Assembly (NCBI GenBank): GCA_030998225.1
Contig: JAPYXD010000686.1
Location: 496,001 to 560,000, forward strand
Reading direction: 5' to 3'
Origin: Diplolepis rosae
Taxonomy: Eukaryota; Arthropoda; Insecta; Hymenoptera; Diplolepididae
DNA length: 64,000 nucleotides
The position numbers and the translations under genes are program-made. The notes below the pieces were generated by a model. That model made no database searches, was not told the DNA's origin, and saw nothing but the letters and a program-made list of their open reading frames with translations. Positions within the stretch are counted from its first letter, which is position 1, and each line of letters begins with the position of its first letter. This document shows positions 12,362 through 22,183 of the stretch, in pieces.

Positions 12362-14298
12362 TTTATTAACGATTTTCTTCCAAACCGGAAGTGAACGCGG
12401 CGAGAACGAGGTAGTCTGGTTTTCACAGACATTTTCGTTCGTGCTCCCAGCGAGCGCCACACCAACCTGTGGTTGCTGCCACACGACCAATTACTCAGGT
12501 CAAGCAACGTGTGGCATGGTTCGCTGGATGGACGGGCGTCCCTCGCTCACATTTCTTTTATTTTTTTTTATGGTTAGTTTTTATAGGTTTGTTAATTATT
12601 GCTAATAAATAGAAATAAATAGTTATGCAAATACAACAATTATAAATAAACAGAATTATCATTGCATCATGAAAAGACATAAATAATCAAATATTATAAA
12701 TGAAGATAACTATTGTCACGTGGCAAGTTTAGTCAATATTAAATACAATAAACAAGTATAGTTACAATTTGAACAAGAAATGACAACAGGTTAGCATTGA
12801 TTATTTGAAAATAATCTCGACTGGTAAAAAAATCAGCAAGATGCCGAATTTTCAACTGAACAATGCGTGACCATCTGATCATTTCCCTTATTTAAATGCT
12901 CATTTTTGTTTTTGAGATTTCTCAGCATGTAATAGTGACGTGCATTTTAGCATCACCGCACCTGACTATTAGAGAATCTGATCGTGTATGTTTCCCCGTC
13001 CCCTTTTTCAGATAGGGATTTACAGGCTCCGGTTTTTATTTTTGGTTTTTTTATTTTATTTGTCTCAGGCGCGTTTTGTTTTAAAATTTAGTCTGGGTTT
13101 TTTCTCAGTAGTTATTTCCGACATCGGCGGGTTACCAGGGGATAAATTTTATTCTGATTTAAGCGGATTCGTCCTCCAATTCTTGAGCAACTAGTACCCG
13201 TTGACTCACCTCAGAGTGAGAAATTGGGAACGTTGCTCTCCTTTTAAGATTATTTTTCATTCTTAACTAAAATTGTTGATCAGGTGCCGTAGCCCTTAGG
13301 GCACTTTACCTGCGAGGCAAAATATTTTTTTTTTTTTTTGACTCTTGCGAGTTCGTTTGTTGATCAGGTGCCGTAGCCTCTCGGGGCGCTTTACCTGGGA
13401 GACAACATTCTCGTTTTTCCTATTTTCTTTACTTTATTTTAGCTTCATGAAATCAATTGTGGATCTAGTGCCGTAGCCCCTTAGGGCACTTTACTAGTGA
13501 AACGTTCTTCCTTACCTTCGGAGAATTGGAACACGAATCCGCCGGTATTACGGGTATTTTGCGGAAGGATATTTTTTTTTTTTGTTCTTTGAAAATTAAG
13601 AAGTTGAACGCATCTTCCTGTGCACATGATGATAATACCTGTAAGTGTAAGCCAGAGTGCTTCTAGTTACTACAGGGCTGTGATGCCGTAAATTGGAAGA
13701 TTGCTTTAATTTTCAATGAGGGTCGATAAATAAAATTTTTTGTCTTTTGGCGTTTCGCAGGGTGGGAAACATGAATGTAAAGTATACAAAATTGAAGTTG
13801 AAATGAGCCTAGAAGCCAACCATAATTTTATTTCAGATGTAGGGAAAACCCAAAAATTAAACCGGGTATTTGAAGGCACAACTGCGTGAAATTTTAGCGC
13901 TTACTAATTGATGTCTTTCTTTTTTTTGGTTTTTAGATTCTCAAAAATCCAATATCACGGGCAACATACTCGGCGATCCCTCCGTCTTACTTTTGCTCAT
14001 TCCGAAAACTAAAAATCGTGAGTTTCTGTGCCGTTCTTACTCTTTAAATAAAGAAGAAAAATTCGCGAAATTTTCACCCTTCGTGTGACCCACTCATGTA
14101 TTTCGAAAGTAATTTTGTCTCAAAACGGGGCAAAATTGTTGTTTAATAATTCAGTAAATTAAGGTAATTAAAAATTGACGATTTGAAATTTAAAATCAGA
14201 ATTTAAAAGCGAAACTTTTGACCAAATCGGGCAAAAATAGATTTATAAATGTTTGAAAATCGATTAATTAAACATCGTACAGGTCGAAATGTTTCACA
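12362..14298 (-). repeat. Dispersed repeat Y, copy 1 (inserted in Gypsy G1)
   Basis: Read on the minus strand it begins TGTGAAACATTTCGAC and ends near CTTCCGGTTTGGAAG. The same blocks occur in the same order on the plus strand at 56443-58265: the GTGGGTCACACGAAGGGTG block and the terminal ~170 bp block with CCATCCAGCGAACCATGCC. It has no protein motifs. It may be a solo LTR or a non-autonomous element of about 1.9 kb. Copy 1 contains three hairpin units at 13279-13496. Confidence 0.65.
13279..13496. repeat. Three hairpin-forming units at ~90 bp spacing in repeat Y1
   Basis: Units at about 13279-13311, 13372-13397 and 13462-13496 each read GTGCCGTAGC, then GGG(C/G)C(A/G)CTTTAC, preceded by GAT(C)A/TAG. 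Each can fold with GTGCC against GGCAC. Copy Y2 has one such unit near 57126. Confidence 0.7.
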
Positions 14299-16120
14299 CC
14301 CTTTTAGTTTCCCTGGTTCTAGCTCAAATATAGATATTCCCTTTTGAAATGTCCTGGTTCCTTACAGTTGCAACAATTTAACTGTGTTGAATTTTCGCTC
14401 GCGTTCGCGTTCTGCAACTGTGCACCTTGTCTTAACCAATTTGGATTATCTTGTATATTGTTGTTCCAAATTCTGCTTTCCTGATTTTCGTTGGAAATTC
14501 TATGGTGGTTTGTGTTTGACTTGGGACTCTATTTAACGTTAAGTGGTTTATCCTGGGTATTAGTTGATCATATGTGTTGAACTGGAATCTACTTTGATTA
14601 TTTCGGAATCTAGGTTGAAATTCTTGCCAAAATCTAGGTTGAGGGGTGTTTGGGACTGCAGGGTATAGGTTAGGTCTCTGTACATAAGGTGTTTGATATT
14701 GTGGTCTCCATGTAACTGCAGGTATATTTTGTTTTCTATTTTGGGGATTCTGGTTTTCGTTTTTTTCCCTCTTTGGTTCTGTTATTTGTAATAGTTGTCC
14801 TTTTATTTCGGATTTTTTCAATTCGATCTCCCATTCTTTGCCCAAGTCTTCGAGCTCTTCAAATGTATCACAGTCGTTACGCTTGATGTAAATCTTATAT
14901 TCGATTCTTAAATTCTCATAAGCGCGACGCAATTCCCATTCTAGACTTTTCCTGGAGTGGAGTTGTGTAAAAAGTTTCCTAATTTCGGTTATATAAGGGT
15001 GAATGTCCTGGTTCCGTTTTTGGTTACAGAATTTAATTTTTTGTTTTATTTCTTCCAAGAATTTTTCGTCCATGTATGTTCATGTAAATTCTCTGAAAAA
15101 TTCTGACAAGGTTCGCCACGAATTCCTACTGATTAAGCACCAATCTTTAGCGTCCTCAGTTAGCAGCGCGTCCAGGTTTTCCAAAATATCCCCAGTACTT
15201 ATTTGGTATCCCCTTTTGAATCTTTTTAGGTCGTCCAAAAAATGGGCCGGGCTATCTTCTTTATTGTTCCTAAATTTCAGTGGCCAATTGCTCATTATTT
15301 GGAACGGGGTTTGGGTTATTCCAAAAGGAAAGTGTGTTGTTGTCCTAGGGTAATTGCCGATGATCTCATTTAATTCCGACTCTTCTTCCGTTTCTCGATC
15401 GTTTCGGTCCACTCCTGAACGTCTGGTTGGTCTATTCCGAATTGTTGATCGGCGTGTTCTATCTTGATTTAAACTTTCCCCTAATTCCAGTGGTTCACTG
15501 TCGTCTGTATCAGAATTTAGGTGGACATTCTTTCTTAAATTTCTTAAATTTGCCGATTGTTTATTCAATATTTCATTTCTTCTTTCCATATTTTCCTTTT
15601 CCGATTTACCTTGGTTCCTACATTCCTTTTGAAATGAACTGTGGGCTGTGGGTTTCGCTGTTCTATTTGCCCCTTTGTTTTTGTTTTCTAATTCTCGAAT
15701 GAATTTTTCGCGTTCCCTCATTACTTGCTCATCGTAATGTCTTAGCAGTTCATTTGCTTCTGCTAAGAATCGATTATTATTTTCCAAAAAGGAGTCCATC
15801 GGAAATGTCTCGAATCTGGTTGGGGGTTGGTCAACTTTGGGGTGTCTGGGGGAGGTAAATCTATACCATCCCGGAGAAAAGATTGGTTGGGGGTGTTTGG
15901 TGCTGTCTCTATTTTTTGAGGTTTCCACTTTTTTTTGCCTAAACCTTCTGCCGCGTCCTGCAGAGCGGTTTATTATTTTGGGGATTGCTCCTGTGCTACT
16001 CCGGGTTCCTGTTTGTCCCGTTGGTAAGCCCACAACATTTATTTCTTGGTTTGGAAGCCCTCGTGCTTGCTCTAGATCCAAATTTTCCTGTTCTGGTTCT
16101 ATTTTTCTAACGTTCGCCAT
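14299..16120 (-). pseudogene. gag: Gypsy G1 gag
   Basis: The minus-strand start codon at 16118-16120 opens a 346-codon frame: MANVRKIEPEQENLDLEQ, then a basic low-complexity region, then the capsid-like part ending SRNSWRTLSEFFREF. A TGA at 15080 interrupts it. The same frame resumes with MDEKFLEEIKQKIKF at 15073 and runs to 14432, with Pro/Gln/Arg-rich sequence. After a frameshift a zinc knuckle CNCKEPGHFKREY is encoded near 14385-14349. Its fourth ligand is Tyr where Cys is expected. Gag packages the element RNA. The frame has one nonsense codon, one frameshift and a mutated knuckle, and repeat Y1 cuts it from the protease. Confidence 0.85.
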
Positions 16121-16859
16121 TTTGTTTCTTGTTCGCCCTGATCAAAGCAAGATTAGTATAAACAAAATTTTATTTATAATTTAGTAACTTTGATTTTCTA
16201 TATGTGATCATTATATTCCCTTTTGTAACGTGTATAGTTGTTTCGAGTTCGCAACTAAACACGTCAGTCCATTACAACGCGTACGTGTAACATTTCCACT
16301 CTACTGTACTTAAAGCTTTTTCCCGAGTCGACTGTACTCAGAACTTTTCTGAGTCAACTGTACCTGGAATAAAATTTCCTCTGTGAAATAATATTTTAAT
16401 TTATTCCATCTATAAAATCCTTAAGTGTTTATATTTTCATCCAGTCTTATTTTCGGCGAGGGATCCTTTGTTTACTAGACACAGTTTGACCCTGTCATTG
16501 TTGATAGGTGAGCGCGTACTGCCTGACCGCGCGCTTTTGTTTTCTATTTTAGTTACACTTCGTTAATTTTCTTGTGCCTATTAATTTTTTATGCCTACAT
16601 CTAGGTTTGCTTCTTATACTTTAACTTTATTACCTTATATTTGAGTTTTATTATTTTCACTACCTAATTCATTTACTTTTGTGATTTTATTTGTATCTTT
16701 TACAATCACTTAACTAAACTATTCTCCCGTTTCAATCATCTTCCGATACGGTTCTCTAATCAAACTTATAACGCTGCATATATTTACTCTTATCAAATCT
16801 AATACAATTTTAATATTAATATAAAATATTTCCCTATTATAAGCAAGCAATAAATAAAT
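16121..16859 (-). other. Leader region of Gypsy G1
   Basis: Non-coding, AT-rich, between the gag start and the Sola-like insertion. It should hold the primer-binding site and the rest of the 5' LTR, but I could not identify a primer-binding site. The 5' LTR seems to have lost its inner ~65 bp compared with the 3' LTR. A GTACAGT-type short repeat recurs three times at about 16305-16370. Confidence 0.5.
16856..16859. repeat. Target site duplication AAAT (left) of Sola-like transposon
   Basis: AAAT here and AAAT at 21365-21368 directly flank the two TIRs. Confidence 0.75.
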
Positions 16860-16889
16860 GAAGGCCGTCGGATCAAAAGGGCCTAACTG
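16860..16889 (+). repeat. Left TIR of Sola-like transposon
   Basis: It begins GAAGGCCGTC and continues GGATCAAAAGGGCCTAACTG. It pairs with 21335-21364 with one mismatch. Confidence 0.85.
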
Positions 16890-17036
16890 ACATTTTTTCC
16901 GAAATTGAGTTTTTTGCATTTTCATATTCTCCGAAGAAATGCTCATTACGAGGTATGGTGCGAAAAAAAAAAAAAAATTTTGATTGTAAAAAAAATTGTT
17001 GAAAAGCGCTAAGGTCCTAAGTGGAGTGGTATCGTT

Positions 17037-17056
17037 GGATCAAAAGGGCCTAACTG
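17037..17056 (+). repeat. Internal copy of the TIR core
   Basis: GGATCAAAAGGGCCTAACTG is repeated exactly here, 148 bp inside the left TIR copy and in the same orientation. It could be an additional transposase-binding site. Confidence 0.7.
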
Positions 17057-17302
17057 CTTATAGGCTCTTATGGAGAAACGTGTTTTTCGAATGAATTGCC
17101 GAGGTTTTAGTACTCGGTGACGAAGATAGAATTATTTCAGTGTGTCCAGGCGGTAACGTAGGGATTTCGGCAGTTACCTACGGTCAGTAATTTCTTTTTT
17201 CTTCGTCCACTTGTTGCGAGGTTAATGCAAACAACATTCATTTCGTACATTGCTTTGGCGATTGCTCGACATTATAAGAGAGTAAGTATTAATTTTTAAA
17301 AA

Positions 17303-17484
17303 GTGCAAACGAGACGTGATAGAGCAAAGCCTGACGAGTATTTCGGTATTTTCGTTTCCATTTTAGGACGAGAATTGGCGGAGTATGACGCCAAAAGCGC
17401 GGCGCAAGTCGCGCATGCATGGCGAGGAGTACACGACCCGGAGCAACAAAACAGTTCCCGGCCGAAATCCTGCACCTGCCCAAG
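17303..17484 (+). CDS. Possible 5' exon of the Sola-like transposase
   Basis: An open stretch on the same strand as the later exons, rich in charged residues (QTRRDRAKPDEYFGIF), ends before a GTAAGT donor at about 17482-17487. No domain is recognised. An exon is only suggested by position and by the donor. It may equally be chance. Confidence 0.25.
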
Positions 17485-19495
17485 TAAGTTAAATTACATT
17501 CTTTACCGGTGGGATATAGATTTTATGGAGATGAACAATTTTGTAACTAATCGAAAACATAACCTGATAAATAATTGCAATATCAATAAATTATTATTTT
17601 CACGCCATGAATTCGTCATGAGTGCATAATAAATTAATTTTATTATAAGTACAACTCAAAAATTTTCAGAAGCTCATGTCATGAGAAATTCATGACTTTG
17701 AGTACTTAAAAAAACGGAGCAGAGTGGAGCTCAAAGAGATGATAAAAATTGATAAAAAAAATTATATGAATTTTGAAGTTCAGAAAATTTTGTCTAAATT
17801 TTTCGAAAGTGATCAAAGTTTATTATTTCTCACTAATTTCTGAATGTTTTCTGAATTTGTAGATTATTCAAATATAGGAATTCTTTCCAATTTCAACATT
17901 TGTATTCGCATCGAAAAATTTCCTGACTTTCCGGTATTTTATTCGAATATTCCGAGATATTTTCAAAATTTCCATATTTTTCTAAAATTCGATTATTCCT
18001 TGCTTACTTAAAGCATTTTTGGCAATAATAAGTACTTTTCGACATTTTTTTTATTTTCAAACTTTTCACAAATGTTACAGTTGGAAAATTGCGCGAGTGA
18101 AATTCTTCAAGTCAAAAAAGTAAAAACAGGGAGTTGGAAATATTAATTCACAACATTTTTGCAGTTTTTAACTGTGAAGAAACTTTTTTGTGAATTTTTT
18201 CTCATATTTCAGAAAATTGGAGAAAAAATTTTTCATTTATTGTAAGAAAAATTCGAAAAATGAAGAACCGTAGATAAAAAAAGGATAAGTTTCGGAAGTT
18301 CGAAGAATTTTTCTAAATTTTCCAGAATTGGTCAGAGTCCAATATTCCTTACGAATTTCATAAGTTTTTCAGAAATCCTGAATTTTTCTAAAATATGTCA
18401 TTCCCAATGTAGTGTCATTCGATGATTTTCTTGAAATTTCCAACTTCAACTGAAATGAATAAATTTCTCAGCTATTCAAAATTTTTTTTTGAAAATTCCG
18501 AAATGATGTAAAATATTCTTATTTTCCTGAAATTTGTTGATCTCTTGCATCTCAAGCATTTTTCGCAAGTTTTAGTGCTTTTTCTAAATTTATTAGATTA
18601 ATTTTTACAGATTCGGCAGTTTAAAAAGAATGCAACTGACATTCTTGAAGGACTTAAAAAGGTCATTATATTCAGTTGAAAATCCAAATCCGCAATATTT
18701 TTGCAGTTTTCTAGTGGAAAAACTTTTTTAAAACTTTTTTATAACAAAAAACGAGTAAAAAATAATTAATGAACTAGATAAACAATAACTGCATAAACAA
18801 AATTCGATAACAATACCAATAGACAGAAAAAAAAATTAATTAATATTATTTCGAATGTTACAATCAGAAACTAAAACTATAAATAAGTAAAAAATGTAAA
18901 ACATATGTATCGACTGGATAAACAATAACAATAGAAGTATAATATAATAAAAACAAAACAGTAGAACAACTAAAAAAATTTTTGAATTGCAGGTATCATG
19001 CAAGTGTAAACTATCTTGCCACAAACTTTCTCATTATCAACGGATGTACTTGTTTCGCTGTTACCGTGATATGCAACCATAATAATAAAAAAAGAATTAT
19101 TATAAAAATTATAAACTTATCTCATAGCTTGCAATTAAAAATGAAGTAGTCCAATATGCAGCTCTCACAGAATGATCTGAACTGTTTTAAAAACCGACTC
19201 GGGACATGTGGCTTTGCTGACCGAAATTTTTTTTCCTATAAGCAATCCTGAGAGGTTCTTTTCCTCCTTGAAGAAGACTATTGTCCTGTACTTAGTTAAG
19301 AAATTCGAGACATTTATGATGATTTTCACGAGTGGACGAAGGCGTTTATTTTTCAAGAAAACGGTTTTGTATATAAGCTTCACGGACAATCCATTTTACA
19401 CTGAATTATTATTAAATTTAACTAGTTCTGAAAATGGTCAGAACTGTTAGATATTCTAGCTTTATAGTGAAAGTGCCATTTTTAAATTTCAAATT

Positions 19496-19638
19496 GACAT
19501 GTTTGATAACATGTCTATTATTGTATTGACCCAAATTCATATAATGTTTGTTCATTTCTTTGGCATAGGGTCAGTTTCTTCTTATTTTCTTTGATTAAAA
19601 TTATTATTACATTTATGGGTCAATACAATAATAGACAT
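19496..19638. repeat. Palindrome plus 23 bp perfect inverted repeat
   Basis: GACATGTTTGATAACATGTC (19496-19515) is a hairpin. The 23 bp at 19511-19533 recur exactly in inverse at 19616-19638, overlapping the presumed start of the transposase exon. The spacer is 82 bp. Confidence 0.8.
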
Positions 19639-20150
19639 GCACGAGGGAGAAGGAGGGCGAGGGGCATCGGAAATCGCATCCTGCATCTTCAATTTGGTCA
19701 ACAACGTGGAAAATTTCCAGTGCAGAGAAAACCTCGTGATTTGGAGTGATAATTGTTGTGGCCAAAATAAGAACAAGTATGTCTTGTTTATGTACATGTA
19801 TATGGTGCACATAGGCCTTGTGAAATCCGTTCGACACAAATTTGTAGCGACTGGTCATAGTTTCCTCCAATGTGATAGAGATTTTGGATTGATTGAGAAA
19901 GAGGGGAAGAAGATACTATACGGAGGTGCTGATCTCGAGAGCCTCATTCGCGGAGCAAGGAATGTTCCATTTGATGTCATAAATATGACAAGGTTTTTCG
20001 ACTTCAAGAACTACGCAGACTACCTCCTCAGTACGACGAAATTGGCACTTACTAGTGCTGTATGGATAAGGATTGATTCCCCATGGATAGACAAACTCAA
20101 ACGGGCCTTCGATAGCAGCAGTTTCGAAGTTTTCAACGTTTTTAAACGAG
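19635..20150 (+). CDS. Transposase-like protein, penultimate exon
   Basis: The open frame includes MHEGEGGRGASEIASCIF, then VIWSDNCCGQNKNK near residue 38, then HKFVATGHSFLQCDRDFGLI. This series (GxxxIxSCL, WSDxCxGQNKN, KFxxxGHSxxxCD) is one I know from uncharacterised transposon-encoded proteins of arthropods with an RNase H-like DDE fold. The Asp in WSD and the Asp in CDRDF are candidate catalytic residues. I place the exon start after a possible acceptor (AATAATAG, 19634) and its end before the donor GTGATT at 20151. Splicing to 20410 keeps the frame. No internal stops occur in 172 codons, so this is among the better preserved genes in the window. Confidence 0.6.
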
Positions 20151-20409
20151 GTGATTATGAAAAAAAAACAATTTTCATACTTATTCCATCTTTCCTATCT
20201 CATTATTGACTGAATACAAATCTAAAATGAAGAATCTCGTATAAAAAAATTAATAAACACGATATAAACAATAGTTTTAAACTTTATCAACAATAACAAT
20301 AAGTAAAAAAAAATGTTAAAATGATAAATAGTAACTAAATATCTAGAATTCAATACTCATATTAATTAACGCACAAAAAACTGACAAAAATTCTTTTTTA
20401 CTGTTTCAG
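20151..20409 (+). other. Intron in the Sola-like transposase
   Basis: It starts GTGATT after AAACGAG and ends CTGTTTCAG before GAAAATC. Joining the flanks gives CGA-GGA-AAA with no frame change, although reading through the intron meets stops. Its sequence is repeated, diverged, at about 21000-21295. Confidence 0.6.
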
Positions 20410-20552
20410 GAAAATCAGTGGCTGATTTTGACGCGGTTTTCTTAACGGAATTGATTCCGAAACCACTTTCGGAGGAAAAAAAGCGGGACATCCGCAGGAT
20501 TCTCACTTTCTTGCCAGAAGAGTATCGATACTACTACGAACAAGTGCTGTAG
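20410..20552 (+). CDS. Transposase-like protein, last exon
   Basis: After the acceptor TTTCAG the frame reads KSVADFDAVFLTELIPKPLS and ends LPEEYRYYYEQVL at TAG 20550-20552. A short terminal exon ending in an aromatic-rich tail matches what I recall for this protein family. The end of this exon overlaps the first unit of a minisatellite. Confidence 0.6.
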
Positions 20553-20870
20553 AAGTACTTTCTGTGATTGAAATTACTTTTTACTTGTGATTAAAATTAC
20601 CAATACTACGCGAATACTACGAACAAGTGCTGTAGAAGTACTTGCTGTGATTAAAATAACTTGTGATTAAAATAAGGAATACTACGCTAATACTAAAAAC
20701 AAGTGCTGTAGAATTACTCGCTGTGATCAAAATAGCTTATTACTTGTGATTAAAATTACCAATACTACGCCAATACTACGAACGAGGGCCGTAGAATTAC
20801 TTGCTGTAATTGAAATTACTTGTAATTAAAATTACCGTTATTTGAATTACTTGCTGCGATTAAAATTAAG
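20527..20870 (+). repeat. Minisatellite, ~4 units of ~80 bp
   Basis: The unit carries TACTACGAACAAGTGCTGTA followed by GAA(G/T)TACT(T/C)GCTGTGAT and AT-rich sequence. Units start near 20531, 20610, 20690 and 20770. The first includes the last codons and stop of the transposase; the later ones are degenerate. Confidence 0.8.
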
Positions 20871-20999
20871 AAATTGTTCCCAAGTTTTCATTTTTATGTA
20901 TTATTGGTAAATAATAAGTATCAAATACACAATTGATTGAAAAAAATTAGTAAAAAATCAACATGATCAAAAACCCTCTCAAACTCTTGACAACTTTAA

Positions 21000-21295
21000 A
21001 ATTTTTTTACTTATTCCATCTTTCATATTTCATCATTAACTCAATAGGAATTAAAGATAAAAAACCTCATATAAAAAAACAGAAAATGAAAACATTGATA
21101 AGCACAATATTATGATAGAATAAACAAAAAAAAAGTGTTTACAATTACCACCAATTTCCACTTACAACAATAAAAATTAAATAACAATTACAAAAAATTA
21201 TTGGAGAAGCATATATTAACATGATGAACAGTCACTAAATATTCATAATTTAATACTCATATCCATCAATGCACAGGAAATTGACGAAATGAACA
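21000..21295 (+). repeat. Diverged duplicate of the transposase intron
   Basis: It begins TTACTTATTCCATCTTTC and continues with blocks in the same order as 20179-20395, for example TTAATACTCATAT against TTCAATACTCATAT. It lies just inside the right TIR. Confidence 0.6.
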
Positions 21296-21334
21296 ATTGT
21301 GCGTGAAGCAAAGTGAAAGTATAGCGCGATCGTG

Positions 21335-21364
21335 CAGTTAGGCCCTTTTGATCCGACGCCCTTC
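21335..21364 (-). repeat. Right TIR of Sola-like transposon
   Basis: CAGTTAGGCCCTTTTGATCC then GACGCCCTTC, the inverse of 16860-16889 with one mismatch. The AAAT duplication follows at 21365-21368. Confidence 0.85.
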
Positions 21365-21368
21365 AAAT

Positions 21369-21694
21369 AGTATTTATAAATAAACTTGACACAGTCACTT
21401 AAAATGAAAAGCATACACTTTATTAACTTACGAAGGAAAGTCAGCAAACAACACCAAAGTAACCAAGACGGACTGAACGCACAAATAACTATTCCGGGTT
21501 AATAATTCGTACTCTCTACGTAGCGAAACACTCGAGGATAATTAGGCCACGACCTACTGCCATCAAAACAACGACTGACTCCTAACTCGTCTCCTACAGG
21601 CTCCTCGGGGGTTCTCGTGATTTCTCGGGCCCAGGGCTGTCCCCCGTAGTCATGCGCCCTCCCGTTACCTCGCCATGGTAACATCTATGTTACA
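21369..21694 (-). repeat. 5' LTR of Gypsy G1 (inner end lost)
   Basis: 21386-21694 matches 6090-6398 at about 97 per cent by eye. The outer edge reads GTTACA, then ACCC (21695-21698). The inner ~65 bp seen in the 3' LTR are replaced by AT-rich sequence interrupted by the Sola-like element. Confidence 0.85.
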
Positions 21695-21760
21695 ACCCAC
21701 ATTAAATTTGAACTCAATATCTCAAATATTTCTGTGTTTTATTCATAGATAAAATTGATA

Positions 21761-21781
21761 TGTTCCTATTGGAAAACCCTT
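21761..21781 (-). repeat. Right TIR of Tc1-mariner element
   Basis: TGTTCCTATTGGAAAACCCT followed by T and then TA (21782-21783). It is the inverted partner of 4937-4957, now 16.8 kb away because of nested insertions. Confidence 0.85.
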
Positions 21782-21786
21782 TACAT

Positions 21787-22170
21787 CAGTGTTCACAGAC
21801 TGCGTAAGATTTTTGCTCCCACCACGTTCCCGTGTGTAAGTAACACATATAAACGCGGCGTGTCGATGTATCCCCGCTCCATCGCTTCTTTGCACGCTTG
21901 CAAATAGAGAATTGGATGATTGGCACTGCTTTTTCGTTTTCTCTCGGCTTTGCTCCGGCTCTTGGGTTCGGCACTGTTGGTTCGTCGAAAGTAGAGAATT
22001 ACCGAGGATGCACGATTGTAACACGTATATTTTTAGATTTCATGCTGTCCGTTATTGAGTTGAAATCGAGAATTGTGTTTCTCTCAACTCTCTCGACATC
22101 GTACAATAGAGGCGCGAAATATACGACAATTGCGTTTCATACAGATTAGATCTGTATATTCTACAGTTTT
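21787..22170 (+). repeat. hAT terminal-repeat-like fragment
   Basis: It starts CAGTGTTC and shares a series of blocks with the outer TIR of the hAT at 27184: CCACCACGTTCCC, ACACAT, AAACG(C/T)GGCGTGTC, TTTTTAGATTTCA and AGAGGCGCGAA. It lies immediately beside the Tc1 right end. The partner end was not seen, so this is a fragment of a related but diverged element. Confidence 0.6.
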
Positions 22171-22183
22171 GAAAACTATAATT

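Larger units (their letters stand above)
16860..21364 (+). mobile_element. DNA transposon with 30 bp TIRs and 4 bp TSD (Sola-like, tentative)
   Basis: A 4505 bp element inserted in Gypsy G1. Its ends (16860-16889 and 21335-21364) are inverted repeats with one mismatch, containing GGATCAAAAGGGCCTAACTG. An AAAT duplication flanks it. It encodes a transposase-like protein with the motif WSDNCCGQNKNK whose last two exons can be placed at 19635-20150 and 20410-20552. A possible upstream exon ends at a GTAAGT donor near 17484. A 20 bp piece of the TIR is repeated at 17037-17056. The 4 bp TSD is a trait of Sola elements, but I name that superfamily only as a hypothesis. Confidence 0.75.
6023..21694 (-). 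mobile_element. Ty3/Gypsy retrotransposon G1, nested and carrying nested insertions
   Basis: On the minus strand the order is 5' LTR (21694 down), leader, gag, protease, RT, RNase H, integrase, polypurine tract, 3' LTR (6398-6023). The duplication ACCC flanks it at 6019-6022 and 21695-21698, inside the Tc1 element. Its own sequence is 6023-9345, 11349-12361, 14299-16859 and 21369-21694. The remainder is LTR-X(a), repeat Y1 and the Sola-like transposon. Every coding part carries at least one stop, frameshift or deletion, so it is inactive. Confidence 0.85.
4937..21781 (+). mobile_element. IS630/Tc1-mariner element split by a Gypsy insertion
   Basis: The left end AGGGGTTTTCCAATAGGGAC (from 4937) is matched in reverse complement at 21761-21781, each flanked by TA. 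The element's own sequence is 4937-6022 plus 21699-21781, about 1.17 kb, a normal size for this group. Everything between (6023-21694 plus one copy of the ACCC duplication) is a Gypsy element with later insertions. The transposase relic is listed separately. Confidence 0.85.

Noticed and set aside
19165..19450. Overlapping frames on both strands with inverted similarity
   Set aside because: They arise from inverted short repeats (AAAACGGTTTT-type and TCAGAACTG) in the Sola-like element; no conserved motif.
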